Made by a program: the position numbers and the translations under genes. DNA of 33,447 nucleotides, from the NCBI GenBank assembly GCA_027002995.1, contig JALWZB010000149.1, positions 1 through 33,447 of the forward strand, read 5' to 3'. Positions 8,383 through 15,788 of this stretch are shown piece after piece; position 1 is the first letter of the stretch, and each line of letters opens with the position of its first letter. The notes under the pieces are model-generated. The model was given only the letters and a program-made list of their open reading frames with translations. It did no database searches and had not been told where the DNA came from. This stretch comes from Desulfurococcales archaeon (GTDB taxonomy: Archaea > Thermoproteota > Thermoprotei_A > Sulfolobales > NBVN01).

Positions 8383-9411
8383 ATGTGTGCGTTAAGGGTG
8401 TACGTTGAGGTAACACGAAGAAGGTTTTTCGTAGCATTACTGATCGCCTTACTAATCCTTGTTCTTTCCTTTATGGCTCAACTAGCGTTCGGTGCAGTCA
8501 CGCTTAACCCTCTTCATGTTCTTGAAGATGGGTTAAGGGAAATACTTACCGCGACCACCGGTGTAGCTAGGTACAGGCTTGAACGTGCTTTAGCTGGCGT
8601 GGTGGTTGGAGCATCGCTTGCACTCTCTGGCTACTTAATACAGACAACTACGAGGAACCCCCTCGGCGACCCATACCTTCTCGGGATCTCATCAGGTGCT
8701 TTATTCGCTGTAGTGCTTACTTTCGCCCTCCCTGCCTCAGCCATCACGTTATTTGTAGTGAGGCCCTTTGCCGCCTTAATTGGGGGGATTATAGCGTACT
8801 TGCTTACCTTGCTAATAGCTAGTAAGGCTGGGATGACCCCGACCTCAATAGTGCTTTCGGGGGTTGCGGTCGGCACCTTCTTCTATTCAGCCTCGTTGTT
8901 TCCGCAGTACTTCATACTGCGTGACATACATAAGGTGTTCGCGTGGAGCATGGGTTCGTTGGTGGTGGTTAACCTTAATAAACCCATCGCAATAGCACTT
9001 GCCTTGGCGGTCTGCACAATATACTCGTGCGTATCTAGGAATGTCCTCAATGCGCTAAGCATTAGTGATGACTTCGTCCGTGACTTAGGTCGTGATCCCT
9101 CGAGAGAGCGGGTGATCCTAACAGCAATGGCCGCGGTGCTTGCTTCCTTCTGCGTAGCTTACTTCGGCGTAATAGGTTTCGTGGGTCTAGCATCACCGCA
9201 TTTCGCGAGAAGACTGCTGGGTAGCGGCGACGCGCGCTACATAATACCGCTCTCTCTTGTTTTCGGCGCGTCATTGCTTAGCTTAACTGATGTTGCGGCT
9301 AAAACAGTGTTCTACCCTATAGAAGTGCCTGTGAATGTGGTCGTATCACTGGTTGGTGCGCCTACACTGGCAGCTATAATGGTGGGGATGAGGAGGCATG
9401 CTCAGGGTTAA
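8383..9411 (+). CDS. FecCD/BtuC-family ABC importer permease
   Basis: A 342-residue polytopic membrane protein with about 9-10 hydrophobic segments. Family landmarks include RLERALAGVVVGASLALSG near residues 62-80, TRNPLGDPYLLGISSGA at 90-106, and the late GVIGFVGLASPHFARRLLG that contacts the ATPase. It forms the channel for the substrate held by the preceding binding protein, a cobalamin- or Fe(III)-chelate-type ligand. The ATG lies 3 bp after the upstream stop, and its 3' end overlaps the ATPase gene by 14 bp, so the three genes form one operon. Confidence 0.92.
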   Translation: MCALRVYVEVTRRRFFVALLIALLILVLSFMAQLAFGAVTLNPLHVLEDGLREILTATTGVARYRLERALAGVVVGASLALSGYLIQTTTRNPLGDPYLLGISSGALFAVVLTFALPASAITLFVVRPFAALIGGIIAYLLTLLIASKAGMTPTSIVLSGVAVGTFFYSASLFPQYFILRDIHKVFAWSMGSLVVVNLNKPIAIALALAVCTIYSCVSRNVLNALSISDDFVRDLGRDPSRERVILTAMAAVLASFCVAYFGVIGFVGLASPHFARRLLGSGDARYIIPLSLVFGASLLSLTDVAAKTVFYPIEVPVNVVVSLVGAPTLAAIMVGMRRHAQG

Positions 9412-10132
9412 GAACTTAAGCGTTGCTTATGGCAAGGCTAACGTTATTAAGAGCGTGAGCTTCGAGTTAAGACCGTCGTTGGTTGCGTTGATAGGGCCTA
9501 ACGGGTCTGGCAAGACCACATTACTTAAGGCGATAGCCGGCATGATACCGTACTCAGGGAAGGTACTCATTAATGGTATCAACTTGAGGCGTATCCGCGC
9601 AGACGAGCGCACGAAGTATGTTACCTATGTGCCGCCAACAATATCAGCGCTCCCTGACATGACGATAGGTGACCTCCTCCTAAGCGACAGTAATGCTGAC
9701 GTAGCCTTACTTGAGAAGTACGTAAGGATCTTCGGCGTAGAGCACTTGCTCTTCCGCAGAATATGGGAGGTTAGCTCGGGTGAATTAGAACGGGCCCTGC
9801 TGGCCAGGGGTTTAGCAAGGCGCTCTAAAGTGTTGCTAGTGGATGAACCTCTCTCATACACGGACGTGAGGTATCAGTTGGTGGTTATGAGGTGCTTAAG
9901 GAAGCTCGCTAACGAGGGCAGGGTGGTCGTGGTTGCGTCGAACCAGTTAAACCCCCTTCTTAACTATGTTGATCACGTGCTAGCGCTTAAGGATGGTAAG
10001 TTATTCATCAACGCCTCACTAAAGACCGGTGTGGACGAGGATAAGTTAAGTGAGCTCTACGGAGTTAAGATGAAGGTCATTACAATTGGCAACATTGTGG
10101 ATGTTGTTCCTGTTGACGAAGCGAAGGGCTAG
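9398..10132 (+). CDS. ABC importer ATPase with degenerate Q- and H-loops
   Basis: A 244-residue ATPase partner of the BtuC-like permease. Walker A is GPNGSGKT (33-40), the signature is VSSGELE (125-131), and Walker B is KVLLVDEP (144-151). Two normally invariant positions differ. The Q-loop reads YVPP near 77-80 instead of YVPQ. The switch histidine is replaced in VVVASNQLNP, where HDL would be expected. The catalytic Walker B glutamate is kept. The ATG overlaps the permease gene. Loss of the switch histidine usually weakens hydrolysis, so coupling in this transporter may be unusual. The role as the importer's motor comes from operon position. Confidence 0.88.
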   Translation: MLRVKNLSVAYGKANVIKSVSFELRPSLVALIGPNGSGKTTLLKAIAGMIPYSGKVLINGINLRRIRADERTKYVTYVPPTISALPDMTIGDLLLSDSNADVALLEKYVRIFGVEHLLFRRIWEVSSGELERALLARGLARRSKVLLVDEPLSYTDVRYQLVVMRCLRKLANEGRVVVVASNQLNPLLNYVDHVLALKDGKLFINASLKTGVDEDKLSELYGVKMKVITIGNIVDVVPVDEAKG

Positions 10133-10207
10133 AGGTTGGCGGTAGTTGTTACTTAGGTAACTATCATTAAGGAGCACCGTATCCTTAGTTAATGATGGTG
10201 AGATAAT

Positions 10208-10774
10208 ATGGAGCCGCTGAAGTACGAGAAGGCTGTAAGCATTAAGAGCCTAGCTAGGACTGGCTGGATGAATAGGGGGGTGCCTCCCGCTTTAGCCGAG
10301 ACCGTTGCTGCGCATACTTTCGAAGTGACATTCCTCACGCTACTCATCGCGAAAGCATTAGCCAGGCGAGATATTGACGTGGACCTCGGCAAGGCATTAA
10401 CCATTGCGATAATACATGACATCCCGGAGGCATTGGCGGGAGACATAGTCAAGTGGAGTAAGGAAAGGTTACGCGGCGTGGAAAAGCTTGATGAGAAGGC
10501 TCTGAGGGACTTAGGCCTGGGCTCATTCAATGAGTTGCTGAGGGAGTTTGAGGAGAAAGCAACGCTAGAGGGCGCCTTAGTTAAGCTAGCTGATCACCTA
10601 GCAACGATGCTTGAAGCCAAACGCTACCTGAGGCGTGGATACGACGTTAGCGACATTGCTGAAGGGAGCGCATCAGCAATCAAGAAATTACTGGAAACAC
10701 CTGCACTAAGCCAGTACAGGCAGGAGGTGCAGGAGGTGCTCCAAGAGTTACTTGGAGAAAACACCAGCTTGTGA
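10208..10774 (+). CDS. YfbR-like HD-domain 5'-nucleotidase
   Basis: A 188-residue HD-domain protein of the COG1896 type. The metal site is H36 (AAHTFEV), H70-D71 and E74 (IIHDIPEALAGDI), with a later aspartate in KLADHLATM. The size and motif order fit YfbR-like 5'-deoxynucleotidases that remove phosphate from nucleoside monophosphates. The start ATG follows GGTGAG, after a 75-bp gap from the importer operon. Its 3' end overlaps a small minus-strand frame by 27 bp. Substrate specificity is inferred from family only. Confidence 0.85.
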   Translation: MEPLKYEKAVSIKSLARTGWMNRGVPPALAETVAAHTFEVTFLTLLIAKALARRDIDVDLGKALTIAIIHDIPEALAGDIVKWSKERLRGVEKLDEKALRDLGLGSFNELLREFEEKATLEGALVKLADHLATMLEAKRYLRRGYDVSDIAEGSASAIKKLLETPALSQYRQEVQEVLQELLGENTSL

Positions 10775-10912
10775 AGCCTCCTCCAACGCGCGCAGAAACT
10801 CATGGTCAGTCTCAGCAACCTTATCGAGCCATCCGAGCCTCTCATAGAACCTCCTAAGCAACTTAAGCGAAGACTCAACGAACCAGAAATTCCTCACGTA
10901 GGACCCCCTCAT
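10748..10912 (-). CDS. small leaderless protein, 54 aa
   Basis: The frame encodes 54 residues beginning MRGSYVRNFWFVESS and ending AGVFSK, helical and rich in aromatic and charged residues. Support: a TATA-like AATAAAAGCT (minus strand, 10931-10940) lies about 25 nt upstream of the ATG, exactly the spacing of a leaderless archaeal transcript, and codon use resembles neighbours. It converges on and overlaps the YfbR-like gene by 27 bp. I do not recognise a family; short helical proteins of this kind occur beside HEPN or PaREP-type genes, but nothing here proves that. Confidence 0.45.
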   Translation of the reverse strand: MRGSYVRNFWFVESSLKLLRRFYERLGWLDKVAETDHEFLRALEEASQAGVFSK

Positions 10913-10930
10913 GAAAGAAAGGAGCTAACA

Positions 10931-10940
10931 AGCTTTTATT
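10931..10940 (-). promoter_or_regulatory. TATA-like box for the 54-aa gene
   Basis: It reads AATAAAAGCT on the minus strand. Its centre is about 25 nt upstream of ATG 10912, predicting transcription from the start codon itself. Confidence 0.45.
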
Positions 10941-10963
10941 GCTGACCACCATACCTTACCGTG

Positions 10964-10973
10964 AAAAATTAAT
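10964..10973 (+). promoter_or_regulatory. TATA-like box for tRNA-Val
   Basis: AAAAATTAAT lies about 30 nt ahead of the tRNA 5' end at 11001, the normal distance for an archaeal tRNA promoter with a short leader removed by RNase P. Confidence 0.55.
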
Positions 10974-11000
10974 AAGGAAGCACATGTAACCAATGCTGGA

Positions 11001-11078
11001 GGGCCCGTCGTCTAGCCCGGTTAGGACGCCGCCCTTACAAGGCGGAGGTCCGGGGTTCGAGTCCCCGCGGGCCCACCA
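11001..11078 (+). tRNA. tRNA-Val (anticodon UAC)
   Basis: A full cloverleaf can be drawn. The acceptor stem GGGCCCG (11001-11007) pairs with CGGGCCC (11068-11074). The anticodon stem CCGCC/GGCGG closes the loop CTTACAA, with anticodon TAC at 11036-11038. The T stem CGGGG/CCCCG closes TTCGAGT. Discriminator A is at 11075, and the 3' CCA is encoded at 11076-11078. The anticodon loop has no intron. The D arm contains CCGGTTAGG. Confidence 0.97.
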
Positions 11079-11463
11079 AAACTTGTTCATTCCCCATAGA
11101 TCTTCACTCACCATTACGATTCAAAAAGTCGAATGCTTTTAATTCTCTTATCAGAAGTAAGTATTAAGGGACCGCTAATTGCAGTGAAAGCCTCTGCATC
11201 CAATAATGCGTACACCCCTACAGCGTCTGCACATAAGTTTCAGATTAGCAGTAAGGTGATCAAATCGTGAAGAAAACTAAAATGCTAGTTTTAATCGTTC
11301 TAATTCTCCTTTTCCTGTTGAATAAAGTATTGTGCCTAAGCACTCTTTAAGCGACTAATGATACTCGACTGCACTAATGTGTCATGCGTAAGGGCTCCAA
11401 ACACTTCCGCCTATAAGGGAGGAGTTCGAGTTTCGCATTTCTGCGAGTCAGTCACTCGTAATT
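11079..11463. other. 385-bp gap after tRNA-Val
   Basis: It contains a TATA-like CTTTTAATT (11136-11144), a 28-codon frame starting at a GTG near 11182 whose TGA overlaps the GTG of the small membrane frame at 11267, and a short inverted repeat CGAGT/ACTCG near 11446-11460. Otherwise I see no gene. The tandem small frames could be real microproteins or the debris of an older gene. Confidence 0.4.
11267..11350 (+). CDS. possible 27-aa single-pass membrane microprotein
   Basis: The frame is GTG to TAA. Its product starts with a positive cluster (KKTK), then an unbroken hydrophobic stretch of about 13 residues, then NKVLCLSTL. It is preceded by AAGGTGATC, a near-perfect match to the archaeal anti-Shine-Dalgarno complement, 5 nt before the GTG. 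The charge-then-helix pattern fits a tail or signal anchor. It is very short and without a known family, so coding status rests on the ribosome site. Confidence 0.3.
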   Translation: MKKTKMLVLIVLILLFLLNKVLCLSTL

Positions 11464-12516
11464 TTAAGTCTGACCATATTGCTGACCTTGCTGTAGGGAC
11501 TCAGATATTTCCTTTATCGCTCTTATGAAGTAGTTCATTTCATCTTTAGTTCCTATGGTGACTCTGACGTACTCTTGGAGCCTCTCATGGGTGAGTGGCT
11601 TAACTATTATGCCGTGTTTCATGAGTTCTGCATATAGTTCCTTCCCTTGAATATCGCTCACCCCTACCAGTATAAAGTTAGTGACACTGTCCCTTACCTT
11701 TACGCCACGTATTTTATTGAGCGAACTAACGGTGTTTTCACGGGTTTTGACGATGTTATTAACGTATTCTCGGATGATTTCCAAACTCTCTAAGGCTCCT
11801 ATCCCCGCCGCTATCGAGGTTATCGGTATGTCAAACGCTCTCTTCTTGGATAGTACTTCGCGGAGGGTTTGAGGCTGGCCAAGCACATACCCCAACCTAG
11901 CCCCAGCTATAGCAAATGCCTTGGAGAGGGTCCTCAGTATTATTAAATTGCCATAACTACTTATCCAGTCCTTGAATGTTACGCCAGAGAATTCGAAGTA
12001 TGCCTCATCAACGATGACGTACCTGAATTTCTCCAGCGCCTCCCTAAGGAAGTCCTCATTAACGATGAGGTTCCCTGTGGGATTATTAGGGTTGGAAACG
12101 TAGAGCACACCCCCCTTGCTGGCAAATTTAAGCACCAGCTCCTCATTGAGGAGAAGGTCATTATCTAAGGGAACCCTAATGACGGGAACACCGGCTGACT
12201 CAAAATCAATGAGTGCGGGCTCAAACGTCGGCGAGGGTGAAACCACGTAAAGACCTAAGCTCCTGAAGTAGAGAGCGCTGTACAGCATAAACGACTCAGA
12301 GCCAGGTAATAACTTAATGTACTCTGGCTCAACACCTGCGTAACCTGACAGTAAATTCATTAGTGATTCGTTTAAATCAGCATAATCATATCTGTTCATA
12401 AGGGATGCTGCTTCCCTAACTCTATCAATCACAGGTCTAGGAGGAGGGTAAGGACACTCATTCAGGTTTAGCCTTATGAGTCCGTCTCCGGTCAAGTTTC
12501 CCACCCTTATCAACAA
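11464..12516 (-). CDS. hisC: histidinol-phosphate aminotransferase
   Basis: A 350-residue fold-type I PLP aminotransferase, step seven of histidine synthesis: imidazole-acetol phosphate plus glutamate to histidinol phosphate. Landmarks: RLNLNECPYPPP at the N-terminus (HisC-like LNxNENP region), NPNNPTG at 142-148, D170 and Y173 contacting PLP, and the Schiff-base K199 in TLSKAFAIAGARLGY. TTG start; no ATG lies near. No other his gene is visible beside it, so the gene is detached from the pathway cluster. The upstream 78 bp are shared with the divergent pilin-like gene. Related broad-specificity aminotransferases cannot be fully excluded. Confidence 0.87.
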   Translation of the reverse strand: MLIRVGNLTGDGLIRLNLNECPYPPPRPVIDRVREAASLMNRYDYADLNESLMNLLSGYAGVEPEYIKLLPGSESFMLYSALYFRSLGLYVVSPSPTFEPALIDFESAGVPVIRVPLDNDLLLNEELVLKFASKGGVLYVSNPNNPTGNLIVNEDFLREALEKFRYVIVDEAYFEFSGVTFKDWISSYGNLIILRTLSKAFAIAGARLGYVLGQPQTLREVLSKKRAFDIPITSIAAGIGALESLEIIREYVNNIVKTRENTVSSLNKIRGVKVRDSVTNFILVGVSDIQGKELYAELMKHGIIVKPLTHERLQEYVRVTIGTKDEMNYFIRAIKEISESLQQGQQYGQT

Positions 12517-12523
12517 TCACACC

Positions 12524-12537
12524 AACATAATTATGTT
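12524..12537. promoter_or_regulatory. 14-bp perfect palindrome upstream of hisC
   Basis: AACATAATTATGTT is a perfect inverted repeat, located 8 bp upstream of the hisC start and next to its likely TATA region. It could be an operator or part of the promoter; AT-rich palindromes can also arise by chance. Confidence 0.3.
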
Positions 12538-12560
12538 AAAGATTTCGACGCTCACGAACG

Positions 12561-12570
12561 CTTTTTAAAG
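12561..12570 (+). promoter_or_regulatory. TATA-like box for pilin-like gene
   Basis: CTTTTTAAAG is centred about 29 nt before ATG 12595, predicting an almost leaderless transcript. Confidence 0.6.
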
Positions 12571-12594
12571 CAACTTACATAACGGGGCAGAATA

Positions 12595-13689
12595 ATGAAA
12601 ATTAATCGAAGAGGCATAAGTGGTCTTATAGCGGCAATAGTGCTCACAGCAATAGCCCTCCAGCTACTCTACGTACTCACGGAAACATACCGAAACTCTG
12701 CCAGAGCTCTTGATCGAGAGTATTTACAGTCAGTTAATAATTTAGCTAAGCTTCAAACCAACGTGAAAGTTAGTGTAAGTAACTCAACAATATACTTAAG
12801 CTCGTCCAACACCCTAAGAATACTTGATGCATACCTCGTGAACGGCTCCACGATCCAGAGAGTGAAATTACTGAAGTCCGTAGTTCGACCCACGAAAACC
12901 CCGGTTCTCGCCTCAACAATATATGATGCTATACGAAGAGGAGGGACTGCCTTACTAATATTCGATGGGGGAAAATACCTAGTGATAAGGAACAGTACGT
13001 TAGTTCAGCCCGTAACTAACAGCAACCCGACATATGCTGAGGACGCGAGGATAGCGACGATAGCCATCTCTGAAGTATTCAACCAATACTCTAGCGTGTT
13101 GTGCTTTAACGGTAGCTGCAAGCTTGACTTAGTTTGGTTTGCTCCAATGTTCGCTGGCTATAATAAGGTGCAACCACTGAGGTTCCCTAGCGTACTCTAC
13201 TGGAACATAAATTACACCGGTTCTAAGTTCATTAACGAAACATGCTTTAACTTCACGGGTAAGATTTCTATTCAGTGGTTCTCGGCAGCATTCTTCGGCG
13301 TTGTGGTGTACTATTCACACGTAAGGACACTAAACGTAACCCTAACGATAGGATATAGCACTCCATATACTCCACTATTCAATAATAATGGTAAAGGCAT
13401 AGTCGGTCAAGTAGTATATTATGTATTCCCAAGTAGCGATAACCCTGCAAGACCTTTTCACCTGCACCCGGTTGTCTTAACCGATGTAGGGATTCCTAAC
13501 ATACCGCTATATAGGCGAGTGGTGAGGATTTACAGAGTACCAAGTACTTGGGGTCAATGGGTGATAAGGGATAAGCTCACGTTCACCGCGGACCTAAGTA
13601 ACGCCCCGCCAGAAGGGTATGTCCTCTTAGGTTTTGAGGCGAACATAAATACTCAGTTTATTTACTATCAGAATACCCACGTATCATAA
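12595..13689 (+). CDS. secreted protein with class III (type IV pilin-like) signal
   Basis: 364 residues. The N-terminus MKINRRG followed by ISGLIAAIVLTAIALQLLYVL is a type IV pilin/archaellin-type signal: two arginines and a glycine before a hydrophobic helix, cleavable by the archaeal prepilin peptidase after G7. The remaining ~330 residues are beta-rich, have many potential N-glycosylation sequons (NXS/T), and show no domain I recognise. It is larger than ordinary pilins, so it may be a surface or pseudopilin-associated protein rather than the main fibre subunit. It is transcribed alone from a strong TATA. Confidence 0.75.
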   Translation: MKINRRGISGLIAAIVLTAIALQLLYVLTETYRNSARALDREYLQSVNNLAKLQTNVKVSVSNSTIYLSSSNTLRILDAYLVNGSTIQRVKLLKSVVRPTKTPVLASTIYDAIRRGGTALLIFDGGKYLVIRNSTLVQPVTNSNPTYAEDARIATIAISEVFNQYSSVLCFNGSCKLDLVWFAPMFAGYNKVQPLRFPSVLYWNINYTGSKFINETCFNFTGKISIQWFSAAFFGVVVYYSHVRTLNVTLTIGYSTPYTPLFNNNGKGIVGQVVYYVFPSSDNPARPFHLHPVVLTDVGIPNIPLYRRVVRIYRVPSTWGQWVIRDKLTFTADLSNAPPEGYVLLGFEANINTQFIYYQNTHVS

Positions 13690-13710
13690 AACTTAGGTTA
13701 AGTGAGTTAA

Positions 13711-14346
13711 TTATGAAGATTTCTCGGGCTGAGTTACCTGGTAAATTAGCCTGCCGAAACCCTCCCTTGATGCTGACTTATCGTAAATTCTCCTTATCCG
13801 TAGTATGTATGCAGGATATTTAACACTCGATGAGCTGGGTGTGCCATGGTACAGATCATGCATTAGGTTCAGGTACTCCATCACCTCTCCCTCCTCCACG
13901 ATTTTGGCGTCGCATTTAACCTCAAACGAGGTTATCGGTGGTGTATAGAAAAGTAGCGTTACTTTCCCGTTCGCTTTAATGTTCTCCCAAGTGTGTTTTC
14001 TCGCCATTTCAAGCGCACCGAAGACTCTGAGGTCAAGCTTGTTAACATCGTAAAAATACTCAGTAAGTTCCTTAAGCACGTACTTCATCCCCTTACTACT
14101 TTTCTCCCTCAAGACTTCCCGAGCCCTCTCAAGCATTTCATGTAGGTACTCACCCTTCGGCACGAAGCCAATCATTTTCACAGAACCATTAAGACCGGCA
14201 GGTCCATCCGTGATGAATACGGGATTAGCCCTCGTGAACATTAAGTAAACGTCTCGAGGATCAACCTCCCCCTTAAGCATTTTCTTAAGGAATTCCAGCC
14301 TATCATAGAAGACATACTTCAGGAACTTCTCAGGTAGTGCAGACAC
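13711..14346 (-). CDS. uncharacterised protein, possible flavin split-barrel relative
   Basis: A 211-residue soluble protein. A helical N-terminal half is followed by ARKHTWENIKANGKVTLLFYTPP and a beta-rich region ending YPAYILRIRRIY. That order recalls the FMN-binding split-barrel (pyridoxamine-phosphate-oxidase-like) proteins, where a TWxNI segment precedes strands; the resemblance is weak and the name is tentative. No membrane segment is seen. It lies downstream of the PadR gene on the same strand (54-bp gap), so PadR control is possible. Confidence 0.6.
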   Translation of the reverse strand: MSALPEKFLKYVFYDRLEFLKKMLKGEVDPRDVYLMFTRANPVFITDGPAGLNGSVKMIGFVPKGEYLHEMLERAREVLREKSSKGMKYVLKELTEYFYDVNKLDLRVFGALEMARKHTWENIKANGKVTLLFYTPPITSFEVKCDAKIVEEGEVMEYLNLMHDLYHGTPSSSSVKYPAYILRIRRIYDKSASREGFGRLIYQVTQPEKSS

Positions 14347-14400
14347 GATCCTACTCCCCTCATATAGGCGTCCCCATTAATTAGAACTTAACGCTAGGCA

Positions 14401-14742
14401 CTAGTGCCTCGGTTCTCCCTCACCCTTAGCAACGAGCTGAAGTAACCTAGCCAGGATTAATGCCTCAGTATTAACTACTCTAAGCACCTCTTCACCATAG
14501 TCTGTTATGACGTAATACTTCCTCGGGGGTCCTTTACCGGACGCCTTGCCCCAGAAGGACTTAATCAAGCCACGCTTTTCCAAATACTTAAGAGACTCGT
14601 AAATAGTACTCTCACTAGGCGTTAAGGTATTATCACTCAGCTCCATGACCTTAGCCCTTAGGGCATACCCATGGATCGGACCGTTAGTCTTAATGATGTT
14701 CAGCATTATAAGTGAGTATATGCCGGTCCTTAAGTCCTTCAA
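14401..14742 (-). CDS. PadR-family transcription regulator
   Basis: A 113-residue winged-helix protein. Family landmarks: GIYSLIMLNII...GPIHGYALRAKV at 7-31, the recognition helix region SESTIYESLKYLEKRGLI, the wing with GKGPPRKYYVIT, and a C-terminal helix for dimerisation. The start is TTG, where family alignment places the N-terminus; upstream in-frame codons to the TGA offer no better start although a GGTGATGG ribosome-like site lies ~30 nt upstream. It is the first gene of a minus-strand run, with a TATA-like CAATAAAAAC near 14850. Likely targets are itself and the downstream 211-residue protein. Confidence 0.88.
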   Translation of the reverse strand: MKDLRTGIYSLIMLNIIKTNGPIHGYALRAKVMELSDNTLTPSESTIYESLKYLEKRGLIKSFWGKASGKGPPRKYYVITDYGEEVLRVVNTEALILARLLQLVAKGEGEPRH

Positions 14743-14877
14743 CAGCTTCCTTACAACAGCATCCGAATCGCTAGGCGTATTCCATCACCTTACATGCGTG
14801 GTGCTAGGGCATGAGCCCACACCGATTAATGTACGTATCATTGGTTCCCGTTTTTATTGAATACGCTGTCAATTAAC

Positions 14878-15399
14878 TTAATAGCGTTTAGGACCCCTCT
14901 CGAAGACTTTACTCCACGGTCCCTTTAAAGACGAGAACAGCGTAATGAGCACAAGGTACGTTACAGGATGTGCTAACACTAGGGCAAGCAATGAGCCGTT
15001 AATTGTGCCAACAATAACGCCAACAATAAGTAGTGATATGAAAGGTACCACCCCGAACGCAGTAAAGTAAAGCATCCCGCTAATAAAGGCAGCTATGGGG
15101 GCGCTAAGGCCAGCTTTCGTCAGAACCTCAGCTATCACGCCAAAGATAGCTCCATACAGCGTGCACTGAACCACGGCAAGTAGAGGGGAGATTCCCAAGG
15201 CTATTCTAATTAGCCATTCGAATGGACCTGAAAAAGCGCTGTTGACGGAGCCTGCCGAGAACGGGGTAAGTGTGCTGTTAAAGTTACTGATTATAACGAT
15301 AGTCGCAACGAACTGCACTATTCCTGATGAGATACCGGCCAGTAACCCATATAATACTAGCCTGCTCTCCACCCTGCTTGAATTGGCGCCGAACTGCAT
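14878..15399 (-). CDS. polytopic membrane protein, unknown
   Basis: 173 residues with four or five hydrophobic segments (about 18-38, 58-85, 95-118, 121-145), many small residues (GISSGIVQF, GLSAPIAAFISGMLYF), and a basic tail. This is a small integral membrane protein; the composition recalls small transporter or S-component-like folds but no motif supports a name. Its ATG is 12 bp downstream of the YbjQ gene on the same strand, so the two are probably co-transcribed. Confidence 0.65.
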   Translation of the reverse strand: MQFGANSSRVESRLVLYGLLAGISSGIVQFVATIVIISNFNSTLTPFSAGSVNSAFSGPFEWLIRIALGISPLLAVVQCTLYGAIFGVIAEVLTKAGLSAPIAAFISGMLYFTAFGVVPFISLLIVGVIVGTINGSLLALVLAHPVTYLVLITLFSSLKGPWSKVFERGPKRY

Positions 15400-15411
15400 C
15401 TCCCTTCTTCC

Positions 15412-15750
15412 TTACTCGGGCTCCACTATTACGGCAGTACCGTACGCTAATATCTCTGCAGCACCTTGGGCTACCTGAGATGAGCTTAACCTGACGTTCA
15501 CTACAGCATTAGCGCCCAGCGCACGCGCTTTCTCGATCATTCTCCTAATGGCTTCATCCCTAGCGTCTGCCAGTAGCTCCGTGTACTCGCTTATCTCTCC
15601 ACCAACGATGTTCTTTAGCCCAGCCAGTATATCCCTCCCTATGTGTCGTGCTCGCACGGTGCTTCCGCTGACAATACCTAATACCTTAACTATCCTGTAT
15701 CCGGGAATTGACTCAGTAGTGGTTATGATTATTTTCTCGGACAAGTCCAT
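15412..15750 (-). CDS. YbjQ/UPF0145 family protein
   Basis: A 112-residue member of the YbjQ (UPF0145) family. It has the N-terminal IIITTTESIPGYRIVKVLGIVSG, the conserved middle ...RDEAIRRMIEKARALGANAVVNVR, and the final strand AYGTAVIV. Members form ring-like pentamers; a metal or small-molecule role has been suggested but not settled. ATG start with GAGGG just upstream and a TATA-like ATAAATACC (15779-15786, minus strand) giving a short leader. It leads a two-gene unit with the membrane protein at 14878. Confidence 0.9.
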   Translation of the reverse strand: MDLSEKIIITTTESIPGYRIVKVLGIVSGSTVRARHIGRDILAGLKNIVGGEISEYTELLADARDEAIRRMIEKARALGANAVVNVRLSSSQVAQGAAEILAYGTAVIVEPE

Positions 15751-15788
15751 TCCCTCAAATAATACATCGGACTACGAGGTATTTATCC

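Noticed and set aside
10624-10878. 84-codon minus-strand frame over the YfbR 3' end
   Set aside because: Serine- and cysteine-rich shadow; the real minus-strand candidate here is the 54-codon frame in another phase with a TATA.
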